Source: Xanthoparmelia taractica (taxonomy: Eukaryota; Ascomycota; Lecanoromycetes; Lecanorales; Parmeliaceae). Taken from it: a stretch of DNA of 49,081 nt. The notes beneath the pieces were generated by a model. It was given only the letters and a program-made list of their open reading frames with translations. It had not been told where the DNA came from and did no database searches. A program made the translations under genes and the position numbers. The stretch lies in assembly GCA_033085395.1 (NCBI GenBank), contig JANQBS010000276.1, positions 1 to 49,081 of the forward strand, read 5' to 3'. This document shows positions 10,323 to 20,614 of this stretch, piece by piece. Positions within the stretch are counted from its first letter, which is position 1. Each line of letters opens with the position of its first letter.

Positions 10323-10752
10323 GTGCATATAGAGAGCAACATAGGAACGTCAGGCGTTGTGCACACAAGCCAAGACTCTGGATGTGGCAGACTGTTGCAG
10401 AAGGCGACCGCGGGCCTAGCATGGTATCAAAGTATATGGTCCAATCTTTTGCTGGACAGTCACGCTGCCGCACTGCCGAGGATCCAAAATAGATGGATGG
10501 ATGGGCACGACGTAGGTCAAGGAGCCTAAGAGGCTGGGTACCTGGAAGGGATTACGGAATACCTAGGGCAGGAAGGAGACCTGTCAGCCATTCACTCTTA
10601 ATGTTCAGAATGATCTCTATAAGGAAGCCGCTTACCGTACTTGGAAGATATGTTTGTTGATTCGTTATATTGGCCTGGCGAGCTACGTACAGTGGGTTGG
10701 TTGTGATTTCATAAAGGACGGTGTCCGATATGCAGAGCTACTTATGGAGCGA
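10323..10752. other. Intergenic DNA, no gene seen
   Basis: No gene, RNA or repeat that I can support. Confidence 0.4.
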
Positions 10753-11196
10753 TTAGCTTTTCGTCAACTCACTGCGCAAAGGCAAGGACCAGCCACTTAT
10801 CGTAAATCCTCCAGGGTATGTTGATGTTGAAGAGTGTGAGGATGAGGATGACGGTGCGGGAGATAGGGTTGATGATATCCTTGAGAGGCCGGGTCCCGGA
10901 GGGCGTTTCTGGATGGGAAGAGCGGTGTTGGGCTTGGTGCTACTGCCGGGCTTAATGTAGGGCGGAGGTGCTGATGGTGGTGACAGAGATATTCCGCCGT
11001 TTCGTAAATGCCTCAGTTGTATGCGAAGATTCGAGTGATTGTCTTGATGGGCAACATCGACGCCGCTGGAATTGGGGACGGAGTGATTGTCGTGGACGCT
11101 TTCCGGGTCAAGTGCGAGGACATTGCCGGTGGACGAGTGGCATGAGTAACAACTGACGGCAGCGAGTGTCTCGAAGGTGATTGCTTGAATATTCAT
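10753..11196 (-). CDS. Doubtful hypothetical protein
   Basis: A 147-aa frame beginning MNIQAITFETLAAVS (ATG at 11196), rich in Ser, Pro and His. The first 20 residues are weakly like a signal peptide. Near the 3' end a different minus-strand frame (about 10770-10930) reads more like protein, with a hydrophobic ISRTVILILTLFNINIPW segment that could be a membrane helix. The true gene, if any, may therefore be spliced between the two frames. I found no clean donor/acceptor pair. Treat it as a possible gene or relic, not an established one. Confidence 0.25.
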   Translation of the reverse strand: MNIQAITFETLAAVSCYSCHSSTGNVLALDPESVHDNHSVPNSSGVDVAHQDNHSNLRIQLRHLRNGGISLSPPSAPPPYIKPGSSTKPNTALPIQKRPPGPGLSRISSTLSPAPSSSSSHSSTSTYPGGFTISGWSLPLRSELTKS

Positions 11197-11208
11197 TGTG
11201 AAGCTCAA

Positions 11209-12938
11209 AGTATGAGTAACAGAGTTAATTCTGAAAAGCAGAAGCTGAAAAGAAGGGGATTTTCCACAGTGGAAAGGGTTTCCTCTGATGAACAGGGGCT
11301 GAGAATTCGGACTGAAAGGGCCAGGGGAAAAAAAAGGGGCGAGCGGACAGGAAGAAGAGCGTCGATATGCTCAGTTTGCCTGAAGCCACCACCTGCGGAA
11401 GACATGGCGGAAGCTACCATCGGGCAAGGGAATTTCAATCGCAGAGGCAGGTCTAGGCGGCTTAAGCAAAGCGTTTGGACTTGTAGACATGCGTGATGAT
11501 GCATGTTACGTTTTGCCCTCCACCCCCCAGTACACTGACAAGCTCGTACGATACAGGCCGCCAATAGCACGGTGTCGACGAAACGACTACTGAACTGAAC
11601 ATCTGATTTAGGACACTCGATGCGCAAAATACAGGGTTTGGCCGTCAGTCTGCCGCAAGTCATACCCCTGGCAGCGTCCATTCAATGTCAATTTCGTCGG
11701 CCGTTCACAAGCACAAAATAATCTGTCCCTCTGGTCGGCCATCAGATATTTTCGTGTGTTGGCCGTCGTTTTGGCGGTGACGAGGTCGGCCGTGGGTACC
11801 TGGAATGCCAGTACGAGGGATTACCGATACTTGGACTGGGTTTTTGTCATATCGCCACTCTTTAGCTTACCGGAAAGTGCTCAAGCGGTCAATTCATGTC
11901 CTAGTAAACTATGGCAACCTGATCCCACAATGTAGTCCCAGAGAGATTGAGCGTTGCAAAGGGTTTCCAAAGCAAGATTGGGTAGCTGGATGAATCACTG
12001 GGGGGGGGGGGGAGCGCTTATGGACAGTCATCTTCATGGCCTTATTCGCTCATTTCATTGCGAAGGGGGGTGAGCCAACGGCACGGGGAAAGGGGAAGGG
12101 AAAAGGGGGGGGGGACGTGAGGCAATCCCGGTAAAAAGAGGTCTGACATAATACGGTTAGCCGAATGCACGATAGTAGAAATAAGTAAAATGCGCTCGTC
12201 CAATCTCTCGATATTCGGATCGCTGAGCAACAAATCACTACCTAACAAAATACAATTGCCCTGCTTTGCTTGGCTCTGATTCGCCGACCTGTTTACCATT
12301 GGTAAAAGGCCCGTCAATCTACCAAAGAATGGATATGAATAGCGAGATGGTTGATCGCATCACCATGGGGAGTAGTCTGCGAAAGAATCCTTGTAACTTC
12401 GGATGCAATGATCTGCTGCAAGTACTGCCAGTATGTTGCATGATCGAGAGATTTCGCTGCTGCTCTAGAAGGCAATAGGTTGGAGGATTACCCGGCGGAA
12501 GACTGTGGGGCGAAGACGATAAACCTGGGCAACAAGGACAGAAAGTTATCAACCGCGCGATTGCGTGGAATACCCCTGTCTCAGCGCTCATGGCTGGGGA
12601 ATTCTGACACCGCCTTTCCCGACAACGGTGTCCCCCAAGCCCTGGGACGGGGACGACCCGCAAGCACTTCGCCATTACGATAGCTATGGAAAGCTAGGGG
12701 CATATTAGCGGCAGCCCACATTGACTCGCAGCGCAAGACACAGCCGATACTGCACGTCTGTTGATGAGGCTAAACGAAAGTGTTTTGGCAAATATGATGT
12801 GCTCTCCGACTTTCCCAAGTTTTTCATCCCCATCTTTCGTTTCCTCCCCATTATAAGTTCTTCGAATTCCTTGATTTCATCCAATCTTGGTGCTGCCATT
12901 GTTTCTCGCTTAAACTCTTCAATGTCTGGACAACAACG
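11209..12938. other. Intergenic DNA with poly-G tracts
   Basis: No supported gene. Open frames on both strands overlap fully and lack motifs. Two poly-G runs (12000-12012 and 12105-12114) stand out. The 150 bp before 12939 are CT-rich and serve as the promoter/leader of zinc-finger paralogue 2. Confidence 0.5.
12000..12114. repeat. Poly-G tracts
   Basis: A 13-G run at 12000-12012 and a 10-G run at 12105-12114, with GGGGAAAGGGGAAGGG between. G-quadruplex formation is possible on this strand. Confidence 0.8.
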
Positions 12939-12966
12939 ATGGGTGCTCCAGCCTCGGAGTCTGTGA
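12922..12966 (+). promoter_or_regulatory. Short uORF overlapping the start of zinc-finger paralogue 2
   Basis: ATG at 12922 opens a 14-codon frame (MSGQQRWVLQPRSL) that ends at 12966, 27 nt past the main ATG at 12939 and in a different frame. If it lies in the mRNA, ribosomes starting here would miss the main start, so it may lower translation. Confidence 0.45.
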
Positions 12967-14990
12967 GATCCGACGCCGACCTGCAGCCACAAGGCACAAA
13001 TTCGGGCCAGAACACATCTTTTTCCTCTTTTTTCAACTATCCCACCACGTTCTTTCCCGCTCCAGAATTATCAATAGACAAAGGTTCATCTCGAGACCCT
13101 ACTCCAGAAGAAGCAAAAGCCATCGCGACTCTGGATAGACATCACAACAGCGACATTATAGCATGGCATACGCTTTCTCAATCGACTGAATCAGGCTTGA
13201 ACCACCGAGACTGGCCCGGTGGTCTTCCGAAAAAAGACATCCTTGCCATCTCGACGTTGAGAGATTGCTCGTCTGAAAGTCTAAAGCAGTGGCTCGAGTT
13301 ATGTATTTACTTCAAAAGCCTCCCAGCAAATTTTTGCCAACTGATAGCGTTGGCAGCAAACCAGAAAATTTCACCAAGCCCAGGCCTTTCCGTCTGTAGA
13401 CTTGAAGCTGCTGCCTCGTCACGCCAGACCCGACGACTGTTGCCTAGATCTGTGATTACGCCTCGCCATCCGTCGCTGGTCAACTCGGTCAAAGCCCATT
13501 CTCCAAGCCGAAACAATACCCTGTACAGGGCTTGTCGGAGGTTCGCAAGAGCGACTACGTACGGCACACCTGCTTTGGTCAAGCCAGCGAATCAAGACCA
13601 CAAATACTGGTGTACGGTCTGTGACAACCACTCCTTCCAAAATAGTGACGGTTGGAAGAAGCATGAGAAAGAGCACGAGATCAAGTATGTATGTTTGCTC
13701 AGAGGACTCTTTGAAACCACAAACGAAGGTCGGAGGTGCATTCTATGTGGTGCTCTCAATCAACCGGACAGCCATCACTCAGTACACAACATTGCACCGT
13801 GCGTCGAGGCAACCAATCGCCCTTCTTTCAAGAGAAGATATGAAATGGTAGGGCATCTCAGGGATTTTCATGCGATATACGACACAGCGAATGGTGGTAT
13901 CATTGCAGACAAATGGCGATGCCAATCCTCCAAGAGCGCGTGGTCATGTGGATTTTGTATCCACCTCTCTCCGGCTCTTCAAGCACATCTCAGGCATATC
14001 GGCACCGAGCATTTCGAGAAAGGACAGAGCATCAAAGACTGGAAGTACAGCAATGTCATCGAAGGTCTTCTTCTACAACCCGAGATTAAGGAGGCTTGGC
14101 AACCTCTTTTGCATTCACTTGATATCTCTCGGCCCCAAGAAATCAGATGGAACAAACTCAAAACCGAGAATCTGTTGTACAGACTCGAAAGCGATGTCAT
14201 GGGCAAGGAGACACCACAATCTCTGGCCAAGGCGGCATATGAGAGTGCCGAGTTTATTTGGAGTCCGGCCTACAAAGACACTACAATTTCTGCTACCCCT
14301 CGAAACATTGTGCCTAAGCGATACAAGACTGAAGGCTTATCGCATCCCTGTCAAGATCAGTTAGTCGCATCAACAGAGGCGCCAGTGGAATATCAACCAC
14401 TATCATCACCACCACACCAAGCCTATCACAGCTCAAGGGTTTCACCCGACTCCGGGGCCCGGATTGCTTATGCAACAGCAGCCTTGAATAACTCGCCGGC
14501 TTATCTAGTTCCCACACTCGATCAGAGTCTAGGATTGGATCCACTGACTTCAGATACTGGCGATATGGACAGCACACAGTCAACAACCCCATTCAGTGAC
14601 CACAAAGTCTACCGGGCGGGTCCATCAATCTACCCTCTTTGGAATGCCTATGATGTCACTACGGATCTTGCCCATAGTGACCAGGAAATGTTCCAATACA
14701 ACCGTAATGTCAAAGTTGACTGGCCTACTCATCCCCAATCCAATGTTGGTGTTTCAAGTGTCGCCTATACACTCAAACGCCCCCGAGAATCTGAGTCCCC
14801 ATCGGCGCAGGCGCTTCTTCGCGAATACACGCTGAATGAAAGGCTCACAATGGAGGCGTATCGGAAGAGAACCGGGGAAGATGAAAGAAGCCTCGATGCC
14901 AACTATGGGCAAGCACAGAGAGAAGGTGATGAGGACATACATAATGCGACCGGAGCGAATGGCTATCTGAAAGACGATCTCTACCAGTAG
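12939..14990 (+). CDS. Multi-C2H2 zinc-finger protein, paralogue 2
   Basis: The open frame is 683 aa. A probable 54-nt stop-free intron at 13303-13356 (GTATTT donor, CTGAT branch, GGCAG acceptor) would give 665 aa. The N-terminus carries the two helical motifs (DIIAWHTLSQS and LKQWLEL). The zinc region follows: CTVC...HEKEH, CILCGALNQ...HHSVH, a basic KRRYEMVGHLRDFH stretch, CGFC...HIGTEHFEKGQSI, then VIEGLLLQP...AW. About 260 residues of Ser/Pro/Thr/Gln-rich tail follow, with a basic KRPRESE stretch that could be a nuclear signal and an acidic, charged C-terminus. The layout suggests a nuclear DNA- or chromatin-binding protein; the target is unknown. The CT-rich leader contains an overlapping uORF. 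It is closest in plan to the copy at 17.7 kb. Confidence 0.9.
   Translation: MGAPASESVRSDADLQPQGTNSGQNTSFSSFFNYPTTFFPAPELSIDKGSSRDPTPEEAKAIATLDRHHNSDIIAWHTLSQSTESGLNHRDWPGGLPKKDILAISTLRDCSSESLKQWLELCIYFKSLPANFCQLIALAANQKISPSPGLSVCRLEAAASSRQTRRLLPRSVITPRHPSLVNSVKAHSPSRNNTLYRACRRFARATTYGTPALVKPANQDHKYWCTVCDNHSFQNSDGWKKHEKEHEIKYVCLLRGLFETTNEGRRCILCGALNQPDSHHSVHNIAPCVEATNRPSFKRRYEMVGHLRDFHAIYDTANGGIIADKWRCQSSKSAWSCGFCIHLSPALQAHLRHIGTEHFEKGQSIKDWKYSNVIEGLLLQPEIKEAWQPLLHSLDISRPQEIRWNKLKTENLLYRLESDVMGKETPQSLAKAAYESAEFIWSPAYKDTTISATPRNIVPKRYKTEGLSHPCQDQLVASTEAPVEYQPLSSPPHQAYHSSRVSPDSGARIAYATAALNNSPAYLVPTLDQSLGLDPLTSDTGDMDSTQSTTPFSDHKVYRAGPSIYPLWNAYDVTTDLAHSDQEMFQYNRNVKVDWPTHPQSNVGVSSVAYTLKRPRESESPSAQALLREYTLNERLTMEAYRKRTGEDERSLDANYGQAQREGDEDIHNATGANGYLKDDLYQ
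13303..13356 (+). other. Possible in-frame intron of zinc-finger paralogue 2
   Basis: 54 nt, GTATTT donor, CTGAT branch-like site, GGCAG acceptor, phase 1, no stop. It lies just after the second helical motif, near the intron site of the other two paralogues. It is weaker than theirs. Confidence 0.45.
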
Positions 14991-17731
14991 GCGCTGCTGG
15001 CGATGGAGAGCGGTAAGCAAATGCCCCTTAGGAGGACGGATTACGTTCTAACACCATGACAGCCAGGTGCTCTTTGTGGGCCGTGAGGAATTTTTGCGAC
15101 GGAGTCGTTAGCACTGACGGCTTGATTCTTAGATGAAATATTACACTTTCATTTGAAATCACGAGGGTTCCATAAAGCTTTCAGATAAGACTGTATTGCT
15201 ATTACGGGCGAGCATCTGATTGCATAGTCCATTATGTTGTAGTCAAGGGCGTAGGGCTGAGTAAGGTCATGCTAGCCAATCTGAAATTTCTGGCTTGTGT
15301 ACAGACCAGGCCGTTATAAATCATTATCAACCAGTCAAGGCTATCGAAAGTCAGGCGTGAATACCTTAGTGACCTCAAGATAAAAATTTCCTTCGGCTGA
15401 AGCTACTCAGCGTCAACACCTTCACCGCCACGCAAAATTGCATACTAGATCAGCTGGTAAACGTGAACAACGTGGACAATTTTGTCGCAACAATTACCTC
15501 CACCACCACTCAGGGTTATGAAGCCGAGGAAGTTAGACACCCTAACGGGCTGGGTATGTTGCGGTGGGGGAAAGTGAGGCTCTATTGCGGACCACTAAGA
15601 CATCGGCCCTTATACAGCCCTCCCACACAGATGCTCCGGGGATCGCGGAACAGGTTAGGAGTCAGACGGGAAAAAAGCCAAGAAGTGGACGCGGAAGCGA
15701 TTCTCAGTAAGGGCGTGCCCTGTTAGTTGATGCGGAGTGGCGCTTTATAATCAGGGCACCGCGGACAGGGATGGTGCAGCTCACCTATTCTAAACAGGAA
15801 GGCTTCTAGAATAAGTTAATTTCATACCCTTGTGGATGTGTTGGGATTTGTCAACATGGAAAATAAGAGACAGGATGGGTTGGAGTAATAACTTCCCCCC
15901 TGTCGCTCAAATCAAAATCTATTGGACCGACACAGTCGAGATGGGAAAGAAAGCAAAGAAAGAGACACAGCGGGAAAGGGTACTTCGCAGCAAAGCTGCA
16001 GACGATCCATTTGAAGGCACTTTCGGAAAAATTTTTAGAGTCCCCGGATTCTGCATAGGCTACTAATCTACCAAAAGAGGATACGATGCGGCAGATCACC
16101 ACTACTACCCCGTGACACCGACACTCCTTTGAAGATTTGTGGAGCTGAAAGTTGGTGTAGGTTCATGATTTCGCACTTTGAAGGCCTGGAGTACGTATCG
16201 CAATCTTATCACGGCGATTTCCTCACCCTACGATGACTTGCAGGAATCGCAGCAAGGTAGGTATCGAAACTAGAGAGACGCCTAGATCTGTTATTTATTC
16301 TTATTTGAAGACTTGAAGATGGGCAACCGAGTCCGGATAGGGGTCTATCCCGGTATTTTCCTTATCTCATTCAACGCGGTCCAAGCGTCAAGTGCCCTGA
16401 CTGGCGAGAATCAAGGATATGCTGAATGGGCATGGGTTCAGATCAGCCATGATGCAAACCAAGCGGTCTGTTTCATTTCTCTCTCTCTTCTTTTATTGAT
16501 AGAGAGCGGCGGTCTGGGATTCCACCATGTATTCCGAAAGAGGGCTAGTGCTGACATTTTGACTGTAGGTGCCACACCTTTACAGAGGGATAAAAAAGAA
16601 GTAAAAGAAACAGAATGCGTGGAGGATCCCCGGTCGCTGATGCTCTACTTGGATAAGGCGAGCAAGGGTTACTAGTTCCTGCGTGCTAAAGGGGAACGAC
16701 AGGTTCTTGGAGCCTGCATGCTCGGAAGCCACTTATTCTCCGACCTGGCACCACACGTGGCTGTAAACTCAATTTTTCATCTGCAGACCCATGAGAAGAT
16801 CGGCGTTACTCTAACCGGAAGAAATTACGCAGGCATAGTAGCATATACCTGATAACAGTCGAGCGAAGAGTCCGTCTGAAAATACTTCCTGCAACGCCCT
16901 GCGGCCGAAGCCAAAGTTACAGCAAATGGTTTCCCAAAAGCCAAGCAGTAACATTGGCATTACCTGTTGCCCGCTCATTTGAGACAATATGTTTAAATTA
17001 TGGTACACGCCGCGGCAAGCGGTGAAATTTCCGGAGTATTCCACGTTTTCGCTCGAGGGATGCTAGTGTGACTTGCCTGTTGAGGTACCAAAATTGCAGG
17101 CAAGGGTAAAGCCAAAGGAAAAGTAGCGCCAACAGACTTTTGGTATCGGTGGGGGGCAGGCATGCATGCGACGGTTCGCACAATTTTAGGTGCAGCACCC
17201 GAAAGTGGCCGCTGCCAGCAGGGATGGCCGCCAAGAGACTCAGGAACAAGGGGGCCACACATACTTTCTTCCGGCCGCTTTTCATCGAATCGTTCACCTT
17301 CTCACCTTCTCTTCCACATGATCGTGACCTCGTCCGCTGGGCCAGCTCTGCATAAGCATGGCCCATGATTAGAACGTGTCATCTGGAGGTAGGTACCTTT
17401 GGCCTCGCAACCTCAAATCCATGAAATCCTTTTGCGAGAGTAATGAGCTGCGTGGCCCCGAGGTTGAGCCTCGTTTTAAGTCTACTCTGAAATGGCCCTG
17501 AGAGCCTTCCGTTACGTCCTGCCAGACGGTACTAGTGGCAGCCAGAAACTGATGGTCGAGCAAACCCAAATTTTGTACAGCTACTGATACTATAATACGA
17601 GGGCCATGTTGACTTCGTACTTCGAACACATCTTACGCTCCTGATTGCTTGCTTCTTTTTAATAGTGATGTATAACCTCCTGGAGTCGCTTCGTTCAGTC
17701 TCCCACTCTTTCTACCATCTAGGCTGCGGGA
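14991..17731. other. Intergenic DNA between zinc-finger paralogues 2 and 3
   Basis: About 2.7 kb. Frames of up to 122 aa occur on both strands, but they overlap and show no domain or consistent splice signals. The 16313-16675 plus frame begins with a weak signal-peptide-like stretch and is the least implausible. I do not call it. Confidence 0.45.
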
Positions 17732-19899
17732 ATGGAGGATTTTTCAACTGATTCCCTAGCTGCGCCGCCCCACGGCTTGCAAAGCCACGACCTGCACGAT
17801 CCCTTATTTGGCAGCTCCTCAACAAGCCCCACACGCTTTTTTCAGCACTTTTCGCAATCTCGCCGAAATAAGCAGAACGTGGTTGCTCAGTCTCAGCCAG
17901 GGACAAATGTCACTGGATTCACACGCGATTACAACTTCTCAACCTATCCTTCTCTGTTACAACAAGCTGCTCTTACTGTTCTTAAAGAGTGTAACAACCA
18001 AGTTACGCTTGCCTGGTTGACGGGGCTTCGCTCTTTCAGACCTAATGAAACTCACTGGTTCCAACCTGGAAGTCTTTCATCCGAGCAATTTGCCGCAGCC
18101 TCTGTGCTAAAAGATTGTCACAACGATCTCTTGTGCGCGTGGCTTGATTTCATCCGAGCTGGTGGTTGGTACCCGTTGTAGTGTGCCGTTGTGTCTACTC
18201 CAACTGACAAATGTTTGTAGGTGTGTTTGATGGACCACCGTGTCTCTCTGGCAGTACTCACCTTGATACCAGAAGCCCCAGTGCCGCCCTACTCCATAAC
18301 TCATGGCAAGTATCATCGACTACATCGAGATCTTCTGCTGGCTCTTTCGGCGCGTTGCCGTCTTCCTATGACGGCAACACTGTTCCCACCACGCCGACGA
18401 GCTCGCGAAGCAGAGAAACATTTCTTGACCTTTCTACGGAGCCTTCAATCGATGAGGCAACACAGTCCTTCGCTACCAGCCATAGCCATTGGTGCTTCAT
18501 ATGCCGAAACCCTCGCGTCATCACTACCTGCGACGGATGGAAACGACACATGAAAGAGCACGAGACGAGGTATCGTTGCATGCCCAGAGGACCAATAGAG
18601 TACACTGAAGACGGTGCTAAATGTGCGTTTTGTGGCTTGCGAGATCCTTGCCAGAGTCACTGCGACACGCATAAGGTGTTTCCATGCGCAAACAAATCAT
18701 TGGACGTACGAAGCTATACGCGGAAACCGCACTTCGTCACCCACCTCAAGACCCATCGCGTCTCAAACGGTGCCGAACTCGCCGACCATTGGAAAGACAC
18801 CACCGACAAAAAGCATTTTTCTTGCGGGTTCTGCATTGCTCATTTCAACTCACTCATTGAGCAGCTGAATCATATTGACGTCGTTCACTATAGGCTCTTC
18901 CATGATGTCCAAGACTGGGATTCCAACAAGGTGATCCGGGGTTTACTGCTACAGAATGGAGTGTTCGAATCTTGGCGACGCATACTGGCATCACACCCTG
19001 GCGTGATGGAATCCCGCTTGTGCTGGGACGTGTCTGTTGTCAAGGATCTACAAATTAGGCTTCAAATGGGCACCGAAGCCGCTGACGCTCTTGCTGGATT
19101 AGCTTTCAATAAGAGTAGATATAATTCGAGCCAACCTGGCGAGCCTGAGACGGTCAATGCCACTGGACTATTGCACCATGGTGATGTTGCATCCCCTCCA
19201 CAGAACCCAGTGACTCAGGCTACCGCGCCGATGCATTTCAATCTGAACGAAGGCTTAGCTGTTAGTGGAGGTATGATGACCTCTGCCACTTCGCACATGG
19301 AAGAGCCCGGGCCTTGGGCTGTATCAAACAATTCAATACCTCTACACAATTTATTTTCGTCTCGAGACGGTTCCAGTGTGTCGGAAGAGAATGCAGCGAT
19401 GGAAATGCAACACCCTGATCTCGATACCGGTCAAAGACTTATGACGGGTGGCGCCAATTATCAGACCCAACCTGGACCAAGCCTTTCCACTCCCTGGGCA
19501 TCATATAGATCTCCCTATCCCAATTTGACGACCCCAAACAATCTGATGACGGGATATTACTGGCAGGGTACCCCAATCTTGAGCCCCACCAATTCCTCCT
19601 CTAAAATATCAAACCAACCTATATACCACAGCAGACAAAGTGTGACCCAGGCCCACGCTAGATTTGCGAATCAATTATTCCCTCCAACTTCAGGTCAAAA
19701 GACAACACCGCCAATGCAAAATTCCGGGCTTTTCGCTAAACCAAGCCTTGGCAACCAACCAAGGAAGCAACCTTCGCGCAGCAAGCTCAAAGACTACTAC
19801 GACATCAATACGGAGGCTGATATAGATCTGGATTTGGACTTCGTGCAACGTCTCATGCGGGAAGAGGACAGTACGCGAAGCGAAAGGCGAAGCCGTTGA
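17732..19899 (+). CDS. Multi-C2H2 zinc-finger protein, paralogue 3
   Basis: Two exons: 17732 to about 18164, and 18221-19899, giving 703 aa. The first frame ends at a TAG (18179), and the paralogous order continues in another frame, so splicing is required. The best donor is GTTGGT at 18165 (18162 also keeps frame), with CTGAC branch and TTGTAG acceptor at 18220. N-terminal helical motifs are TLAWLTGLRSF and LCAWLDFIRAG. The zinc region is CFIC...HMKEH, CAFCG...HCDTH, a basic RKPHFVTHLKTH stretch, CGFC...HIDVVH, then VIRGLLLQN...SW. A long Ser/Pro/Asn/Gln-rich tail ends in an acidic DIDLDLDF motif and a basic RSERRSR terminus. It is probably nuclear, with target unknown. It is the third same-strand member of the local family. 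Confidence 0.88.
18165..18220 (+). other. Intron of zinc-finger paralogue 3
   Basis: 56 nt, GTTGGT donor, CTGAC branch, TGTAG acceptor, phase 1. It removes an in-frame TAG and restores Gly at the junction. Position and phase agree with the in-frame intron of paralogue 1. Confidence 0.75.
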
Positions 19900-20125
19900 T
19901 TGCTTAGTGCTATGATTCAAATACATGTGGCTGGAGGTGAGCAGTACGATCTTTGCTTTTTGGCTTTAAATTACTCTCATCCCATACTGACCACATTTTC
20001 CTATTAGTAGGCCTTTATACCCTGCTCGAATACGTCCTTATCACGAAACGGATAATCGCACGCCACGGATTGCCGTACGCAACGTACCATTATCCGCTGA
20101 GCAAAACCATCCAGAGTATCTACAC

Positions 20126-20197
20126 GACCTACATCTACGCGACCTACATCTACGCGACCTACATCTACGCGACCTACATCTACACGACCTGCATCTA
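20126..20197. repeat. 15-bp minisatellite
   Basis: Four full units of GACCTACATCTACGC (the last with ACAC) plus a partial fifth. The translated frame reads as TYIYA repeats, but there is no gene context. Confidence 0.9.
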
Positions 20198-20578
20198 ACA
20201 CTACGTCTCACCATCCCACACGTCCCCTACCCGCCCCCAATAAAACGTGCCGCAAACATACCTCACCATCACGCTTCACACCACACCTACCCGCCACCGC
20301 GACAAGGTCCCTTCCTCACGGACAACATCTCGCATCCCCAAAATCCGGCTATGGAACAGCATCTTCATCTTTGTCCTTTGGTATACGGCGCCAACGCAGC
20401 TTCTGCTCTTTTTTGTACTATATATATATAGATCAAAAAAAACAAAAACGGCCGATTGCTTGGTCCGACAGAGGCTGGTCCTCTGTGTAAGAGTAATGTT
20501 AACGTGTTGGAAAAGAAAAGAATTTATTGGCAAACACAGACTCTCTCTCTAGTGGTATCGCAATGAATTATTCGATGC

Positions 20579-20614
20579 TGATTGATTGATTGATTGGTTG
20601 ATTGATTGATTGAT
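20579..20614. repeat. GATT tetranucleotide microsatellite
   Basis: About nine GATT units with one GGTT interruption. Confidence 0.9.

Noticed and set aside
11205..11681. 158-aa minus-strand frame
   Set aside because: No motif or start context. It overlaps an equally open plus-strand frame and lies in the promoter side of the doubtful 10.75 kb frame.
16313..16675. 120-aa plus-strand frame with a hydrophobic start
   Set aside because: The first 30 residues are weakly signal-like, but a second hydrophobic run follows and the rest has no pattern. No splice partner found.
20126..20197. Possible CRISPR-like array
   Set aside because: Units are contiguous 15-mers without unique spacers, so it is a minisatellite in a fungal genome.
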